Origin: Tessaracoccus sp. SD287
Lineage (GTDB): Bacteria; Actinomycetota; Actinomycetes; Propionibacteriales; Propionibacteriaceae
NCBI RefSeq assembly: GCF_017355265.1
Contig: NZ_JADIJQ010000005.1
Coordinates: 56,154-120,153 of the forward strand
DNA length: 64,000 bases
Direction of reading: 5' to 3'
Shown: positions 9,222-18,030 of the stretch, piece after piece
How positions within the stretch are numbered: the first letter of the stretch is position 1
Layout: each line of letters starts with the position of its first letter
Program-made: the position numbers and the translations under genes
Notes under the pieces: model-generated
What the model saw: the letters and a program-made list of their open reading frames with translations, nothing else
Databases searched by the model: none
What the model was told of the DNA's origin: nothing

Positions 9222-12046
9222 CCCACACCACTGACAGCAACCAGCCCGACGCCAGCGAGAGAAGCACAGTGACCAACGCGCCCAAGAAGAAGCTCATCGA
9301 AGTAGGGCTGCCGCTCGAAGCGATCAATCGCGAGTCTTCTCGGGAGAAGTCGATCCGCCACGGCCACCCGTCAACACTGCACCTTTGGTGGTCGAGGAAG
9401 CCCTTGGCAACGGCGCGAGCCGTCCTCCTGGCTCAGTTGGTGGACGACCCCTCATCGCGCGCTCACGAGTTCCCGACGGTTGAGCTGCAGGACGCTGAAC
9501 GACGTCGGCTACACGAGTTGATCGCGGAGCTCATCGTCTGGGAGAACTCGAACGACCCTGACCTATTGGCTCGTGCACGAGCCGAGATCAAGAAGAGCAA
9601 CGGTGGTCAGATGCCGCGACTTGCTGACCCTTTCGCGGGGGGTGGATCCATCCCTTTGGAAGCGCACCGGTTGGGGCTTGAGGCCTACGCGAGTGATCTG
9701 AACCCTGTCGCAGTGCTCCTCTGCAACGCGATGATCGATGTCCCGTCGCGCTTTGCCGCAACACCCCCAGTGTCGCCGACTGTTGAAGGTCAGACAACAC
9801 CTTGGTCGGGCACCGACGGTCTTGCTGCTGATGTTCGAGACTACGGGAAGTGGGTCAGTGACGAGGCGTTTCGTCGTATCGGCCACCATTTCCCTCGGGC
9901 TGTAGCTCCTGGCGGCACCGAACATACCGTGATCGCGTGGAAGTGGGCTCGCACAGTCAGGAGCCCTAACCCTGCGAACCCGATTGAGACTCCGCTCGTG
10001 AACTCCTGGTGGTTGAGTAAGCGAAAAGGGCGTGAAGCCTTTGTTTCACCATCCATCGAAAACGGTTCGATTACGTACACGGTCGTCCACGATCCAAGCG
10101 GGCCACCGTCTGATGGCACCGTCGGCCGGAAAGGTGGTGCCGTTGTCGGCGACGACACGCCTTTCAGCCTGAACTACGTTCGTGAAGAGGGACGCTCCGG
10201 GCGCATCGGGCAGCACATGATCGCGATTGTCGCAGAGGGACCTCGTGGGCGGTTGTACCTTTCGCCCTCAACGGCGCACATCGCCGCCGCCACAGTGGAA
10301 CGTCCCGATGATGTCCCGGAGGGTGAGATCGGCCACTACCCACGTGACATCAAGACTCAGACGTACGGAATGACTCGGTGGGCAGACCTCTTCACCAACC
10401 GACAACTCCTGACCCTCACCACGTTCAGTGATCTCATTTCTGAAGTCCGCCAACGGGTGCTGTCAGATGCAGTCAGTGCAGGAATGGACAGTGGGAGATC
10501 GCTCGACGACGGTGGCTCCGGAGCAGAAGCCTATGCTGATGCAATAGCCACCTATCTGGCGCTCTCGCTCAGCCGCATGACGGATAGATACTCGAATCTT
10601 TGCAGTTGGGACTCCAGTCGGGACAGCGCACGTAACGTCTTCGCACGTCAGGCCATCCCGATGATCTGGGACTTCGCCGAGGTCAACCCCTTCTCTGACT
10701 CGACAGGCAACTTCCTGGGTCAGGTCGAGTGGGTCGCGAAGGTACTCGAAAGCCTGCCCACCGGCTCCGGTCCCGGGGTTGCTGAGCAACGGGACGCAGG
10801 TTCGGTGGACTACCGGGGAGTCGCAGTTTCAACTGATCCGCCGTACTACGACTACATCGGATACTCTGACCTATCAGACTTCTTCTACGTCTGGCTTCGG
10901 CGATCCCTCCGAGATGTGCGACCGGAAGCCGTCAGGACGTTGCTGACGCCGAAGGCTGACGAGCTGGTCGCGAATCCTCATCGCCACAATGGCAAGGATG
11001 GCGCAGAGCAGTTCTTCATCGACGGATTCAACGATGTCTTCCGGAAGATGCGGCATACAGCCGCCTCGGACATCCCACTGACTGTGTACTACGCGTACAA
11101 GCAGCAAGATGCGGGGATCGACGGGCAGGTTTCAACGGGCTGGTACACCTTGCTCAGCGGACTGATCAGTACGGGTTGGGAAGTCACCGCAACATGGCCA
11201 ATGCGCAGTGAGATGTCCAACCGTCCGCTGTCTCAGGAAAAGAACGCCCTCGCCTCATCGATTGTCTTGGCCTGCCGACCGCGCCCTGAAGACGCCCCTG
11301 CAACGACACGTCGCGCATTGGTTGCTGCTTTGAAGGCAGAGCTGCCGGAGGCACTTCGGCGGCTCATGCAGGGTGCGGTCGCTCCGGTCGACCTAGCTCA
11401 GGCGGCCATCGGACCAGGCATCGGGGTCTTCTCTCGGTATTCGCGCGTGCGCGAAGCTGACGGCTCCGACATGAGCGTGCGAGACGCACTCCTCCTAATC
11501 AACGCAACTCTGGACGAGGTGTTGGGCGAGCAGGAGTCAGACTTCGATCCAGACACTCGCTTCGCCGTGAAGTGGTATCGGCAGTACGGGTGGGGCCAGG
11601 AGAACTCGGGCATCGCTGATCAGTTGGCACGCTCATCGGATACTTCAGTGGGCGCCTTGGAGCGCGGTGGCATCTTCGAAGCCAAGGGGGGCAAGGCTCA
11701 CCTCCTCTCGCCGTCTCAGTTGGCGGGTCAGTGGGATGCAACAGTCGATGAACGAGTCAGCGTCTGGGAGGCGACCGTCCGCTTGGCCGCCGTGATGGCC
11801 AAGGACGGGGCCGACAAGGTGGCTGAGTTGTTGCCGTCGGTGCACACACGCGTGAACCTTGACGCAGTGAAGGAACTGGGCTTCCTGCTGTTCCACGAGG
11901 CCGAGAAGAAGAAGGACACGAAGGACGCCATCCTCTTCAACGGCTTGGTGAGCGCCTGGGGTGACGTGAACGAGCAGGCGCGCAAGTACGCCTCGACGCC
12001 ACGCTCGTCACAGCAGGCGTTCGACTTCGACGAGGACGAGGATTAG
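9218..12046 (+). CDS. DUF1156-type adenine-specific DNA methyltransferase
   Basis: A 942-residue protein overlapping the helicase stop by ATGA. The N-terminus KKKLIEVGLPLEAIN...HPSTLHLWWSRKP is the DUF1156 hallmark. SAM-binding motif I is DPFAGGGS (about residue 139) and the catalytic motif is DPPYYDYIGY (about 540), i.e. DPPY as in N6-adenine/N4-cytosine enzymes; the 400-residue gap between them is typical of this large family. It probably marks host DNA as self for the operon's nucleases. Codon choice (more TTG, TTT and GTT) is visibly less GC-extreme than in the helicase or ATPase genes, suggesting a different origin. Confidence 0.85.
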   Translation: MTHTTDSNQPDASERSTVTNAPKKKLIEVGLPLEAINRESSREKSIRHGHPSTLHLWWSRKPLATARAVLLAQLVDDPSSRAHEFPTVELQDAERRRLHELIAELIVWENSNDPDLLARARAEIKKSNGGQMPRLADPFAGGGSIPLEAHRLGLEAYASDLNPVAVLLCNAMIDVPSRFAATPPVSPTVEGQTTPWSGTDGLAADVRDYGKWVSDEAFRRIGHHFPRAVAPGGTEHTVIAWKWARTVRSPNPANPIETPLVNSWWLSKRKGREAFVSPSIENGSITYTVVHDPSGPPSDGTVGRKGGAVVGDDTPFSLNYVREEGRSGRIGQHMIAIVAEGPRGRLYLSPSTAHIAAATVERPDDVPEGEIGHYPRDIKTQTYGMTRWADLFTNRQLLTLTTFSDLISEVRQRVLSDAVSAGMDSGRSLDDGGSGAEAYADAIATYLALSLSRMTDRYSNLCSWDSSRDSARNVFARQAIPMIWDFAEVNPFSDSTGNFLGQVEWVAKVLESLPTGSGPGVAEQRDAGSVDYRGVAVSTDPPYYDYIGYSDLSDFFYVWLRRSLRDVRPEAVRTLLTPKADELVANPHRHNGKDGAEQFFIDGFNDVFRKMRHTAASDIPLTVYYAYKQQDAGIDGQVSTGWYTLLSGLISTGWEVTATWPMRSEMSNRPLSQEKNALASSIVLACRPRPEDAPATTRRALVAALKAELPEALRRLMQGAVAPVDLAQAAIGPGIGVFSRYSRVREADGSDMSVRDALLLINATLDEVLGEQESDFDPDTRFAVKWYRQYGWGQENSGIADQLARSSDTSVGALERGGIFEAKGGKAHLLSPSQLAGQWDATVDERVSVWEATVRLAAVMAKDGADKVAELLPSVHTRVNLDAVKELGFLLFHEAEKKKDTKDAILFNGLVSAWGDVNEQARKYASTPRSSQQAFDFDEDED

Positions 12047-12049
12047 GTC

Positions 12050-13168
12050 GTGCCTGGCAGTCGAGATCAAGCCCGGAGCGGTGGCGCAGCGGCGCGTCGC
12101 TCTGGCGCGGACCTGACTCCGTTCCGGGCCATCGCGGAGTCGGTCAGCGCCGAGGGCGGCGAACTCGTAGAGCAGGTGTCGGCTCTGATCGACCAGGCGC
12201 AGGCGTTCGCGGCCGCGCAGGTGAACGCGACCTTGACGCTGCGGAACTGGTACATCGGTCGCTTGATCGATGTGGCCGTGCTGCGCGAAGGACGCGCCGG
12301 GCACGACCAGGAACTTGTTGCGTCGCTGGCGCAACAACTGACCTCACGGTACGGGCGAGGCTACGACCGAACGAACCTGTATCGGATGGTGCGATTCTCC
12401 CAGCAGTTCACCGAGCCCGAACTTGTTGCGTCACTGGCGCAACAAGTCAGTTGGACCCACTTCCGCGAGCTGCTTCCGCTCGCAACCGACGACGCACGAG
12501 CCTTCTACGTGAAGGAGATCATCGACCGCCACCTCAGCGTCCGTGACCTGCGCCACGCCATCTCCCGCAAGGCGTTCGAGCGCCGTGAGATCGCGGACTC
12601 GCAGATTCCCGAGGGCTCGGCAGTCCCGTTGGATGCCTTCCGCGACCCGATGCTGCTGGACATGCTCGGGCTGGCCGACACCTTCTTGGAGCGCGACCTC
12701 GAAGCGGCTCTGCGCCACGACATGGAGTCGTTCCTGTTGGAGGTCGGTCGCGGGTGGGCGTTCGTCGAACGCCAGAAGCGCATGACCTTCGATGGAGACG
12801 ACTACTACCTCGACTTGCTGTTCTACTCCCGTCCACTGCGTCGGCTGATCGCGGTGGAGTTGAAGGTCGGCAAGTTCAAGCCGAGCTACCAGGGGCAGAT
12901 GAATTTCTACCTGAAGTGGCTGGATCGGCACGAACGCCAGGCAGACGAGAATCCGCCCATCGGCCTCATCCTGTGTACCGAGGCGAGCCGCGACCAGATC
13001 GAGCTGCTCGAACTGCACAAGGACGGGATCGTGGTCGCCGAATACTGGACGACCCTGCCTCCGAAGGCGGAGCTCCAGGCCCGTATCCAAGCGGTCTACC
13101 GGGAGGCGCAGGAGCGGATCGCCCGCAGGCAGCTGACCGCAGCGGCGGAAGAAGACATTGATGAGTAG
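12050..13168 (+). CDS. DUF1016 (YhcG-like) PD-(D/E)xK nuclease
   Basis: A 372-residue protein from GTG 12050, three bases after the methylase stop. The N-terminal half (LRNWYIGRLIDVAVL, RYGRGYDRTNLYRMVRF) is the DUF1016 helical domain; the C-terminal half has a nuclease core YYLDLLFYSRPLRRL then AVELKVGKF (D about 253, ExK about 269-271), followed by a GQMNFYLKWLD helix. Members are widespread in restriction and defence islands and are thought to cut DNA. Internally it holds a nearly exact 27-bp direct repeat that also forms hairpins, listed separately. Placed within the operon, it likely acts with the methylase and ATPase. Confidence 0.8.
   Translation: MPGSRDQARSGGAAARRSGADLTPFRAIAESVSAEGGELVEQVSALIDQAQAFAAAQVNATLTLRNWYIGRLIDVAVLREGRAGHDQELVASLAQQLTSRYGRGYDRTNLYRMVRFSQQFTEPELVASLAQQVSWTHFRELLPLATDDARAFYVKEIIDRHLSVRDLRHAISRKAFERREIADSQIPEGSAVPLDAFRDPMLLDMLGLADTFLERDLEAALRHDMESFLLEVGRGWAFVERQKRMTFDGDDYYLDLLFYSRPLRRLIAVELKVGKFKPSYQGQMNFYLKWLDRHERQADENPPIGLILCTEASRDQIELLELHKDGIVVAEYWTTLPPKAELQARIQAVYREAQERIARRQLTAAAEEDIDE
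12311..12445. repeat. Pair of 27-bp direct repeats, each an inverted repeat, inside the DUF1016 gene
   Basis: Positions 12311-12337 and 12419-12445 are identical except for one base (TCG versus TCA in the loop). Each contains TTGTTGCG, a 7-nt loop, then CGCAACAA, an 8-bp perfect stem. The copies are 108 bp apart, so both encode ELVASLAQQ in frame. Family members naturally carry similar peptides at both places, so the protein repeat is not strange, but base-level identity over third positions suggests gene conversion or selection on the DNA or RNA structure. Confidence 0.6.
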
Positions 13169-13229
13169 GGATTGGCAGGCTCTGAACAGGGCCTCGTCGG
13201 CAGCAAGTAGTGGGTTCTAGGAGACAACG

Positions 13230-16200
13230 ATGGCGATGAACAACCGAGATCGAGTGGGCAAGGCGTTCGACCTGCTCTCCGAGGGGCTCCTGGATGAGGT
13301 CGATGAGGTGATGACGCGGGCCTATAAGACTCCGGACTGGCCGGCCGCGTGGGCGAAGGACGACGCCCAGCGTCGGGGCGGTCCTCCGCGCACATATACG
13401 AAGCATGACGTGCAGGTACAGCTTCGCGCCATCACCGAGCAGGGCTATCACTTCAAGGACGTGCTCTCCCGTGCGCAGCAGGGCTTCGCGTCCGAGCTTC
13501 GAGAGACCCGGAACCTCTGGGCACACAACGAGCCCTTCAGCTCTGACGATGCGTCGCGGGCGCTGGACACGATTGAGCGTCTGCTGCACGCGGTCGGCGC
13601 GGTCGATTCCGCCGAGGACGTGCGGAAACTGCGCGTCGATCTGCAGCGCACAGTGTTTGAAGACCAGACCCGGAAGCAGGTCAAGCGCACGAAGGTGTCG
13701 CTCGAACCTGGCTCCGGGCTGCGTCCGTGGCGCGAGGTGATCCGGCCGCACGATGACGTGGCGCGCGGTGCGTTCACCGCGTCGGAGTTCGCGGCCGACC
13801 TGCACCTGGTGCACACCGGGCAGGCGACGAGCCCCGAGTACGGGGATCCGGTCGAGTTCTTCACTCGCACCTATCTCACCGAGGGCTTGCGTGACCTGCT
13901 GTCGCGCGCACTTCGCCGCCTGAACGGCGAGGCAGGCGCCAGCCCAGTGGTGAACCTTCAGACCAACTTCGGCGGCGGCAAGACCCACTCGATGCTGGCG
14001 CTGTACCACCTGTTCAGCGGCACTCCGGTCAAGGACTTCCCTCAGGAACTCCAGGAACTCATCGCCGCGAACGGCAACCCCGACCTCGGCGCGCTCGATG
14101 TCCGACGGGTCGCCCTCGTCGGCACCTACCTGAAGGCCGGCTCGCCGATCATCAAGGATGACGGCACCGAGGTTCGCACGCTTTGGGGTGAACTGGCCTG
14201 GCAGCTCGGCGGGCGTGAAGCCTACGACCTGATCGCCGAGGACGACCGTGCCGGCACCAACCCCGGTGAGGCACTGCGCACCCTGATCGTGCGCTACTCG
14301 CCCTCGCTGATCCTGATCGACGAATGGGTCGCCTACGCGCGCCAGCTCGTCACGGACAAGGAACTCCCGTCCGGTTCGTTCGAGACGCAGTTCACCTTCG
14401 CCCAGTCCCTGACAGAGATCGTGCGTTCCGTTCCGGGCGTGATGCTCGTCGTGTCGATCCCGGCATCCGACACGGGCACCGAAGGACGTGGCAGCGACAT
14501 CGAGATCGGTGGCGCGAACGGCCAGCTCGCGCTCGAACGCCTCCAGAACGTGATCCGCCGCGTCGCGGACCAGTGGCGGCCATCCAGCAAGGACGAGTCG
14601 TTCGAGATCGTGCGCCGCCGGCTGTTCCAGGCGCCGAACGCCGAAGGACTCACGACCATCTCGGCAGTGGCGCGCAGCTTCACGAATCTCTACCGGAACA
14701 ACACCGCGCTGTTCCCTCGCGATGCAGCGTCGCCGAACGACGAGTACGAGAAGCGCATCCGCGCCTCCTACCCGCTGCACCCCGAGTTGCTCGATCGCCT
14801 GTATGAGGACTGGTCGACGCTGGAGCGGTTCCAGCGCACCCGCGGCGTGCTGAAGCTCGTCTCGTCGATCGTGCACGAGCTGTGGGCATCCAACGACACG
14901 TCGCCATTGATCCTGCCCGGCAATGTGCCGCTGGATGCGACGACGGTGAACACGGACCTGACGCAGTACCTCGAAGACCAGTGGAAGCCGATCATCGACT
15001 CTGACATCGACGGCCCCGGATCGACCGCGCAGCAGATCGACCTCGACCGACCGAACCTCGGCCAGCGGTTCGTCACCCAGCGCATCGCACGCACGATCTT
15101 CATGGGCGCGGCCCCCAGGATCAAGAGCAGCCGGAAGGGACTCGACAAGCAGTACCTCTGGCTCGGCACTGCAGTCCCTGGTGACACGCTCGGGAACTTC
15201 GGCAGCTCCGTCGAGCTTCTCGCGCAGCGCTCGACCTACTTCTACGAGGAGCAGGGCCACTACTGGTTCGACACCCAACCCTCGGTCACCAAGACCGCGA
15301 ACGACTACGCCGAACGTCTCCGCGAGGATGTCGAGACGGTGTGGAACGAGATCACCCGCCGCCTTCAAGGAGAAGAACGGGTCCGCGGCGTATTCGATCG
15401 GGTGCACATCGCGCCGTCGTCCTCGGCCGACATCCCGGACCTTGAAAACACGCGCCTGGTCATCGGACACCCGCGTCACGCCCGACGCAAGCAGGACGGA
15501 GCCGACTCGGCTGCGCACGCCTGGGTCCGTGACGCTATCGAGAGCAAGGGCGCGAGCCAGCGCATCCACCGCAACACGCTGATCTTCCTGATGGCCGACA
15601 AGAGCGAGCTGGAGAGCCTCGAAGCCGCGACCCGCAGCTACCTCGGCTGGAAGCGCGTTCAGGCCACCAGCGACAGCCTCAACCTGTCGGCACAGCAGCG
15701 CAAGCAGACTGACGACTGGGTCTCTCGGCTCGATCAGACCGTCTCCGACCGCATCCGCGACACTTTCGTGTGGGCGGTCTACCCTGAGCAGTTCGACCCG
15801 ACCAAGCCGTTCGAGCTCGTCGCCGACAGAGTGCCCGACTCCGGCGGGCGCTCGCTGGCTGAGCGTGTCAGCGCCAAGCTTGGTCGGGAGGATCAGCTCG
15901 TCACCGACTTCGGTGCGCCGATTCTCGGCTCAACGCTGCACAACGAGCTCGGTGCTCTGTGGCGCGACTCCGGTGAGATCACCGTCGGTGAGTTGTGGGG
16001 TTACTTCACCCGCTACACGTATCTGCCCCGTCTCGTCCGACGCGAGGTGCTCGACAGTGCCATCGAACAGTCGCTCTCGGCAGTGCTCGTCGACAACGAG
16101 CGCTTTGCCATCGCTTCGGGGAAAGATGCTGGCCGCTACCGTAGCCTGCTCGTGGCGCCGAACCCCAACACCAGGATTCAGGTCACCGACAGCACACTGC

Positions 16201-16625
16201 TCATCGAGACCGAGCGCGCCCAGAAGCAGGCCGATGCCGACCGGATCGCAGCTATACGTGAGGCTGCGATGAACGCCTCCACAACCGACGGCGACTCCGC
16301 TCCCGTCGGGCCGGTTGACTTCGTGTGGACGGGTAGTTCGTCTGCCGAGGGCGATGAGCCGTCCGAGGCCGAGTCTGCACTGGAGGCAGTCCTTGCCCGG
16401 TTCTTCGGATCGGTGAAGATCGACTCCGACCGTTACGCCCGCGACATCGGCAACGTGACCCGCGAGGTGATCGACCGACTCGCCGGTGCAGGCGCGCGAC
16501 TCGACATCACCATCGACATTCAGGCAACCAAGCCCGGGGGCTTCGATGAGTCCGAGGTCCGCACGATCGGCGAGAACGCCCGCGTCCTCAAGTTCGACCC
16601 CAGCTCCGGCTTCGAGAAGAGCTGA
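13230..16625 (+). CDS. HEPN-DUF499 AAA+ ATPase of a DNA-modification defence system
   Basis: A 1131-residue protein starting MAMNNRDRVGKAFDLL, with AGGAGA upstream. Residues 1-120 form a Swt1-type HEPN domain containing RETRNLWAHNE (about 91-101), which fits the R-x4-6-H ribonuclease motif. The large DUF499 ATPase part follows, with Walker A NFGGGKTHS (about 247) and a Walker B LILIDEWVAYARQL (about 360). DUF499 proteins are known companions of DUF1156 methylases in predicted defence islands and are thought to sense or remodel target DNA. The C-terminal third has no motif I recognise. The HEPN fusion suggests an RNA-cleaving abortive output, which is inference. Confidence 0.8.
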   Translation: MAMNNRDRVGKAFDLLSEGLLDEVDEVMTRAYKTPDWPAAWAKDDAQRRGGPPRTYTKHDVQVQLRAITEQGYHFKDVLSRAQQGFASELRETRNLWAHNEPFSSDDASRALDTIERLLHAVGAVDSAEDVRKLRVDLQRTVFEDQTRKQVKRTKVSLEPGSGLRPWREVIRPHDDVARGAFTASEFAADLHLVHTGQATSPEYGDPVEFFTRTYLTEGLRDLLSRALRRLNGEAGASPVVNLQTNFGGGKTHSMLALYHLFSGTPVKDFPQELQELIAANGNPDLGALDVRRVALVGTYLKAGSPIIKDDGTEVRTLWGELAWQLGGREAYDLIAEDDRAGTNPGEALRTLIVRYSPSLILIDEWVAYARQLVTDKELPSGSFETQFTFAQSLTEIVRSVPGVMLVVSIPASDTGTEGRGSDIEIGGANGQLALERLQNVIRRVADQWRPSSKDESFEIVRRRLFQAPNAEGLTTISAVARSFTNLYRNNTALFPRDAASPNDEYEKRIRASYPLHPELLDRLYEDWSTLERFQRTRGVLKLVSSIVHELWASNDTSPLILPGNVPLDATTVNTDLTQYLEDQWKPIIDSDIDGPGSTAQQIDLDRPNLGQRFVTQRIARTIFMGAAPRIKSSRKGLDKQYLWLGTAVPGDTLGNFGSSVELLAQRSTYFYEEQGHYWFDTQPSVTKTANDYAERLREDVETVWNEITRRLQGEERVRGVFDRVHIAPSSSADIPDLENTRLVIGHPRHARRKQDGADSAAHAWVRDAIESKGASQRIHRNTLIFLMADKSELESLEAATRSYLGWKRVQATSDSLNLSAQQRKQTDDWVSRLDQTVSDRIRDTFVWAVYPEQFDPTKPFELVADRVPDSGGRSLAERVSAKLGREDQLVTDFGAPILGSTLHNELGALWRDSGEITVGELWGYFTRYTYLPRLVRREVLDSAIEQSLSAVLVDNERFAIASGKDAGRYRSLLVAPNPNTRIQVTDSTLLIETERAQKQADADRIAAIREAAMNASTTDGDSAPVGPVDFVWTGSSSAEGDEPSEAESALEAVLARFFGSVKIDSDRYARDIGNVTREVIDRLAGAGARLDITIDIQATKPGGFDESEVRTIGENARVLKFDPSSGFEKS

Positions 16626-16633
16626 GGGTAGCG

Positions 16634-18025
16634 GTGGCTCGATTCGGAAACGATCAGACGAACATCGGTCGCCTCGATGTCCGCACGGTGGACGAAGGTG
16701 GTCGAGTTGAGGCCTTCTTCGTTCCGACCGAGCTACCACATGAAGAGTCGTCGGCACACCGGCGCTTGGCTGAAGGTGTGAAGCTCGTGGAGCTCGACGC
16801 TGCAACGGGCATCCTGAAGATTCACCCCATCAACACACTCTCAAACCACAGCGAGTACCTTGGCCCGAAGTACGAGCAGGTGCAGACGCTTTCCCTGGAA
16901 ACGTCGTTGCTGGATGAGTATTTCGAGGGCTCCGACTTGGAGTCAATCTTTGAGACGCTACCGCCCGGATTCGTCAAGGACTTCGCCTACGGCCTCGGGC
17001 TGCTCAAGGACTGCAACCGGCTGATTCGGTTGATCGAGACCAACACTCCCTGCACAGAGATCATCTTCACTGACGGCAACAGCGCCGCAATCAACGGGAC
17101 AGGGTTCCACCTCGGCCTATCGCGGTTCGCTGCGATCTGGGCCGAGATCGGTCGGATCAATGACCGGGGAAATCGTGCGGCGGGTCGAGTGAAGGACGTA
17201 TTCGTACACAACAACCTCGCCGCGACGCTTGGTCTCGCCAGCGCGGACTTCTCGCTTGGGCGACACCCGGACTCGCGCGTGATCGCGAAGGCCGCCGACG
17301 GGATCGAAGAACTCAGTAGCGTTGAACGTGATGCTTTGGTCGAAGCGGTTGCGTCCGAGTCGGCAGCGATAGCAGCTGGATCACCCCAGAAGTTTCAGCA
17401 GCTCAAGCGAGACATCGAGCTCGTCAGCCTTGACCGCCTCATCGAGGCGTACGCAGAGGCCTTGGAACAGGGCAAGGCCGAACCGTACTGGCAAGCCTTC
17501 TTCGATGACAACGCCTTTGCGCTGCAACAGGTCTTCGGGGCCCCAATGGTAAGTGTGCGTTCTGGAGCGAACGTAGGCGGTCGGGGACTCTCTGGAAGCG
17601 GCGACAAGATCGCTGACTACCTGTTCAAGAACTCGCTCACGAACAACGTTGCTCTGGTGGAGATCAAGAAGCCGGCCACGCAGCTGCTGGAAGCGCGTGA
17701 GTACCGGCAGGGTGTATTCGGTCCATCGAAGGAGCTCAACGGCGCAGTCTCCCAGGTACTCGATCAGGCGTACAACCTGACGAAGAACCTCACCGGCCTG
17801 AAGGAAAGCTCGCGTCAATGGGACTTGGAGTCCTACGCGGTCTCCTGCTTCGTGGTTGCCGGACGGACACCATCGGCCAGCGATCCTGCAAGACAGAAGT
17901 CGTTCGAGTTGTATCGCGCGAACTCCCGCAGCGTGACGATCGTGACCTACGACGAGATTCTTGAGCGACTGAGACTGCTTCGCGACTTCCTTACGCCGGC
18001 CTCGCCCACAGCCGAGGAGGTCTGA
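16634..18025 (+). CDS. Shedu (SduA, DUF4263)-type nuclease
   Basis: A 463-residue protein from GTG 16634, nine bases after the ATPase stop. The C-terminal 200 residues match SduA/DUF4263: a W-x-x-F-F-DDNAFALQQVFG helix, GDKIADYLFK (aspartate near 328) and NVALVEIKKPAT (ExK near 344-346), forming a PD-(D/E)xK nuclease site, then a conserved GAVSQVLDQAYNL helix. The N-terminal 250 residues are family-variable and probably sense the trigger. Shedu proteins usually act alone as antiphage nucleases; here the gene is embedded in a larger operon, making it a candidate second effector. Codon usage is milder than in the preceding ATPase gene. Confidence 0.75.
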   Translation: MARFGNDQTNIGRLDVRTVDEGGRVEAFFVPTELPHEESSAHRRLAEGVKLVELDAATGILKIHPINTLSNHSEYLGPKYEQVQTLSLETSLLDEYFEGSDLESIFETLPPGFVKDFAYGLGLLKDCNRLIRLIETNTPCTEIIFTDGNSAAINGTGFHLGLSRFAAIWAEIGRINDRGNRAAGRVKDVFVHNNLAATLGLASADFSLGRHPDSRVIAKAADGIEELSSVERDALVEAVASESAAIAAGSPQKFQQLKRDIELVSLDRLIEAYAEALEQGKAEPYWQAFFDDNAFALQQVFGAPMVSVRSGANVGGRGLSGSGDKIADYLFKNSLTNNVALVEIKKPATQLLEAREYRQGVFGPSKELNGAVSQVLDQAYNLTKNLTGLKESSRQWDLESYAVSCFVVAGRTPSASDPARQKSFELYRANSRSVTIVTYDEILERLRLLRDFLTPASPTAEEV

Positions 18026-18030
18026 TCGAG

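Noticed and set aside
5619..12046. DISARM class 1 (DrmD plus DrmMI)
   Set aside because: The helicase and methylase resemble DrmD and DrmMI in outline, but drmA, drmB and drmC are absent and DUF499/DUF1016/Shedu genes follow instead.
12966..15569. An 867-codon minus-strand frame opposite the DUF499 gene
   Set aside because: It has no recognisable domain, mirrors the codon bias of the plus-strand gene and lacks a ribosome site; it is an antisense shadow.
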